Shown: positions 13,743 through 14,298 of the stretch, piece by piece
Layout of the letters: each line of letters starts with the position of its first letter
Numbering within the stretch: position 1 is the first letter of the stretch
Source of the DNA: JAWXCM01 sp034408745
Lineage (GTDB): Bacteria; Acidobacteriota; Terriglobia; Bryobacterales; Bryobacteraceae
Assembly: GCA_034408745.1 (NCBI GenBank)
Contig: JAWXCM010000248.1
Coordinates: forward strand, 1-14,298
Direction: 5' to 3'
DNA length: 14,298 nucleotides
Translations under genes and position numbers: made by a program
The notes under the pieces: generated by a model
Databases searched by the model: none
What the model saw: the letters and a program-made list of their open reading frames with translations, nothing else
Told to the model about the DNA's origin: nothing

Positions 13743-14298
13743 TCCGTCTCAACATCGTTGTTGAAGGTCAAACCGAAGAGGTCTTCGTCAACGAGATCAT
13801 CACTCCCTAACTCGCCTCCATGAACGTGTTTGCGTGTGCTCATCGCATCACGACATCGCGCCAGGCCGGCCGGGTATGGCGAGGGGGGCTGGTCAATTAC
13901 GCACATCTGCGCGGGGACCTGGTCCGCTGGTTGAGGCAGGATCGGAAATCAGATGCCCGGTTCACGACAATGGTCGACCTGTACCGCCTGCCTGTAAACT
14001 TTCCAGGATGGCAGGATGCGCACCGCAGGCCTGAGCTAATGGACCGTGTCCGTGCGCTGGAGACTGCCTTTTCGGTGGATATCGACGATGGCCGATCATC
14101 CCATACCTGCAGGTCCATGAATTCGAGACCGTGCTGTTTTCGGAACCAGAACGATTTGCGGATTTGTTCCCGGCTGAGCGGGTGGGCATCGCTCGCCTTG
14201 TTAACCCAAGTTCGTCACCAAACCGGTCAAGAATGGCCCAAGCCATTGAAAATAGGTTCAGGCGATGGCCGAGTCTACACTACATTCGCGGTTGAATT
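13739..14298 (+). pseudogene. DUF4276 (TOPRIM-like) gene broken by a stop codon and a frameshift
   Basis: A TTG overlapping the ATPase stop, with GGAGG twelve bases upstream, opens the typical DUF4276 N-terminus RLNIVVEGQTEEVFV. Codon 24 is TAA (13808-13810), where relatives usually continue as P-H-L-A or similar. The same frame then goes on with family-like sequence: GRVWRGGLVNYAHLRGDL, DARFTTMVDLYRLP and FPGW. Near 14084-14092 the family sequence moves to the frame one base back, giving IIPYLQVHEFETVLF, which fits a one-base deletion. That frame stops at 14293. The C-terminal part expected of the family is not recognisable, so decay or truncation may be more extensive. The acidic VEGQTE is the usual TOPRIM-like glutamate motif. 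Confidence 0.82.

Noticed and set aside
1..14298. Insertion sequences, integrases, attachment sites or rRNA genes
   Set aside because: No transposase or integrase motif, terminal inverted repeats with target duplication, or rRNA sequence is present in the window.

Overview
This is a GC-rich, gene-dense bacterial chromosome segment. The mix of genes points to Acidobacteriota, perhaps a Solibacter/Bryobacter-like lineage: an exosortase with a separate EpsI, Spy/CpxP-like proteins beside ECF sigma and two-component genes, and small secreted proteins of a kind I associate with that phylum. This placement is inference; there is no rRNA or other marker gene here. Most genes are intact and tightly packed.

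Left part (1-1738): the N-terminus of a secreted subtilisin-like protease runs off the left edge on the minus strand. Divergent from it is a small protein with a UvrD/PcrA-tail-like (Tudor-like) fold, followed by a hairpin terminator. Then come a small secreted protein of unknown role and a convergent A-type iron-sulfur carrier (ErpA-like), whose terminator lies inside the 3' end of the secreted-protein ORF.

Envelope-stress part (1970-7347): an ECF sigma factor, a zinc-type membrane anti-sigma factor and a membrane-anchored Spy/CpxP-like protein form one run, followed by a conserved unknown gene. Next is a membrane histidine kinase/OmpR-type regulator operon and a second, secreted Spy/CpxP-like gene with its own terminator. 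A pair of GTAAA half-sites in the pattern GTAAAGTCGnnGTAAA lies upstream of the kinase and again, on the opposite strand, upstream of the second Spy-like gene. This is close to the Escherichia coli CpxR box. I read the two operons as the autoregulated operon and a target of a CpxAR-like system.

Middle part (7437-10618): an exosortase and EpsI overlap, with no recognisable PEP-CTERM substrate in the window. They are followed by a secreted S9-type alpha/beta hydrolase, a doubtful 39-codon ORF and a convergent small secreted protein.

Right part (10666-14298): a soluble histidine kinase, a stand-alone receiver protein and a PduO-type cobalamin adenosyltransferase are packed head to tail. The last unit is an intact AAA-type ATPase overlapping a DUF4276 (TOPRIM-like) gene that carries an in-frame stop and a frameshift. 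The pair resembles ATPase plus TOPRIM-like defence modules, and the likely effector looks dead. The ATPase is less GC-rich than its neighbours, which suggests transfer.
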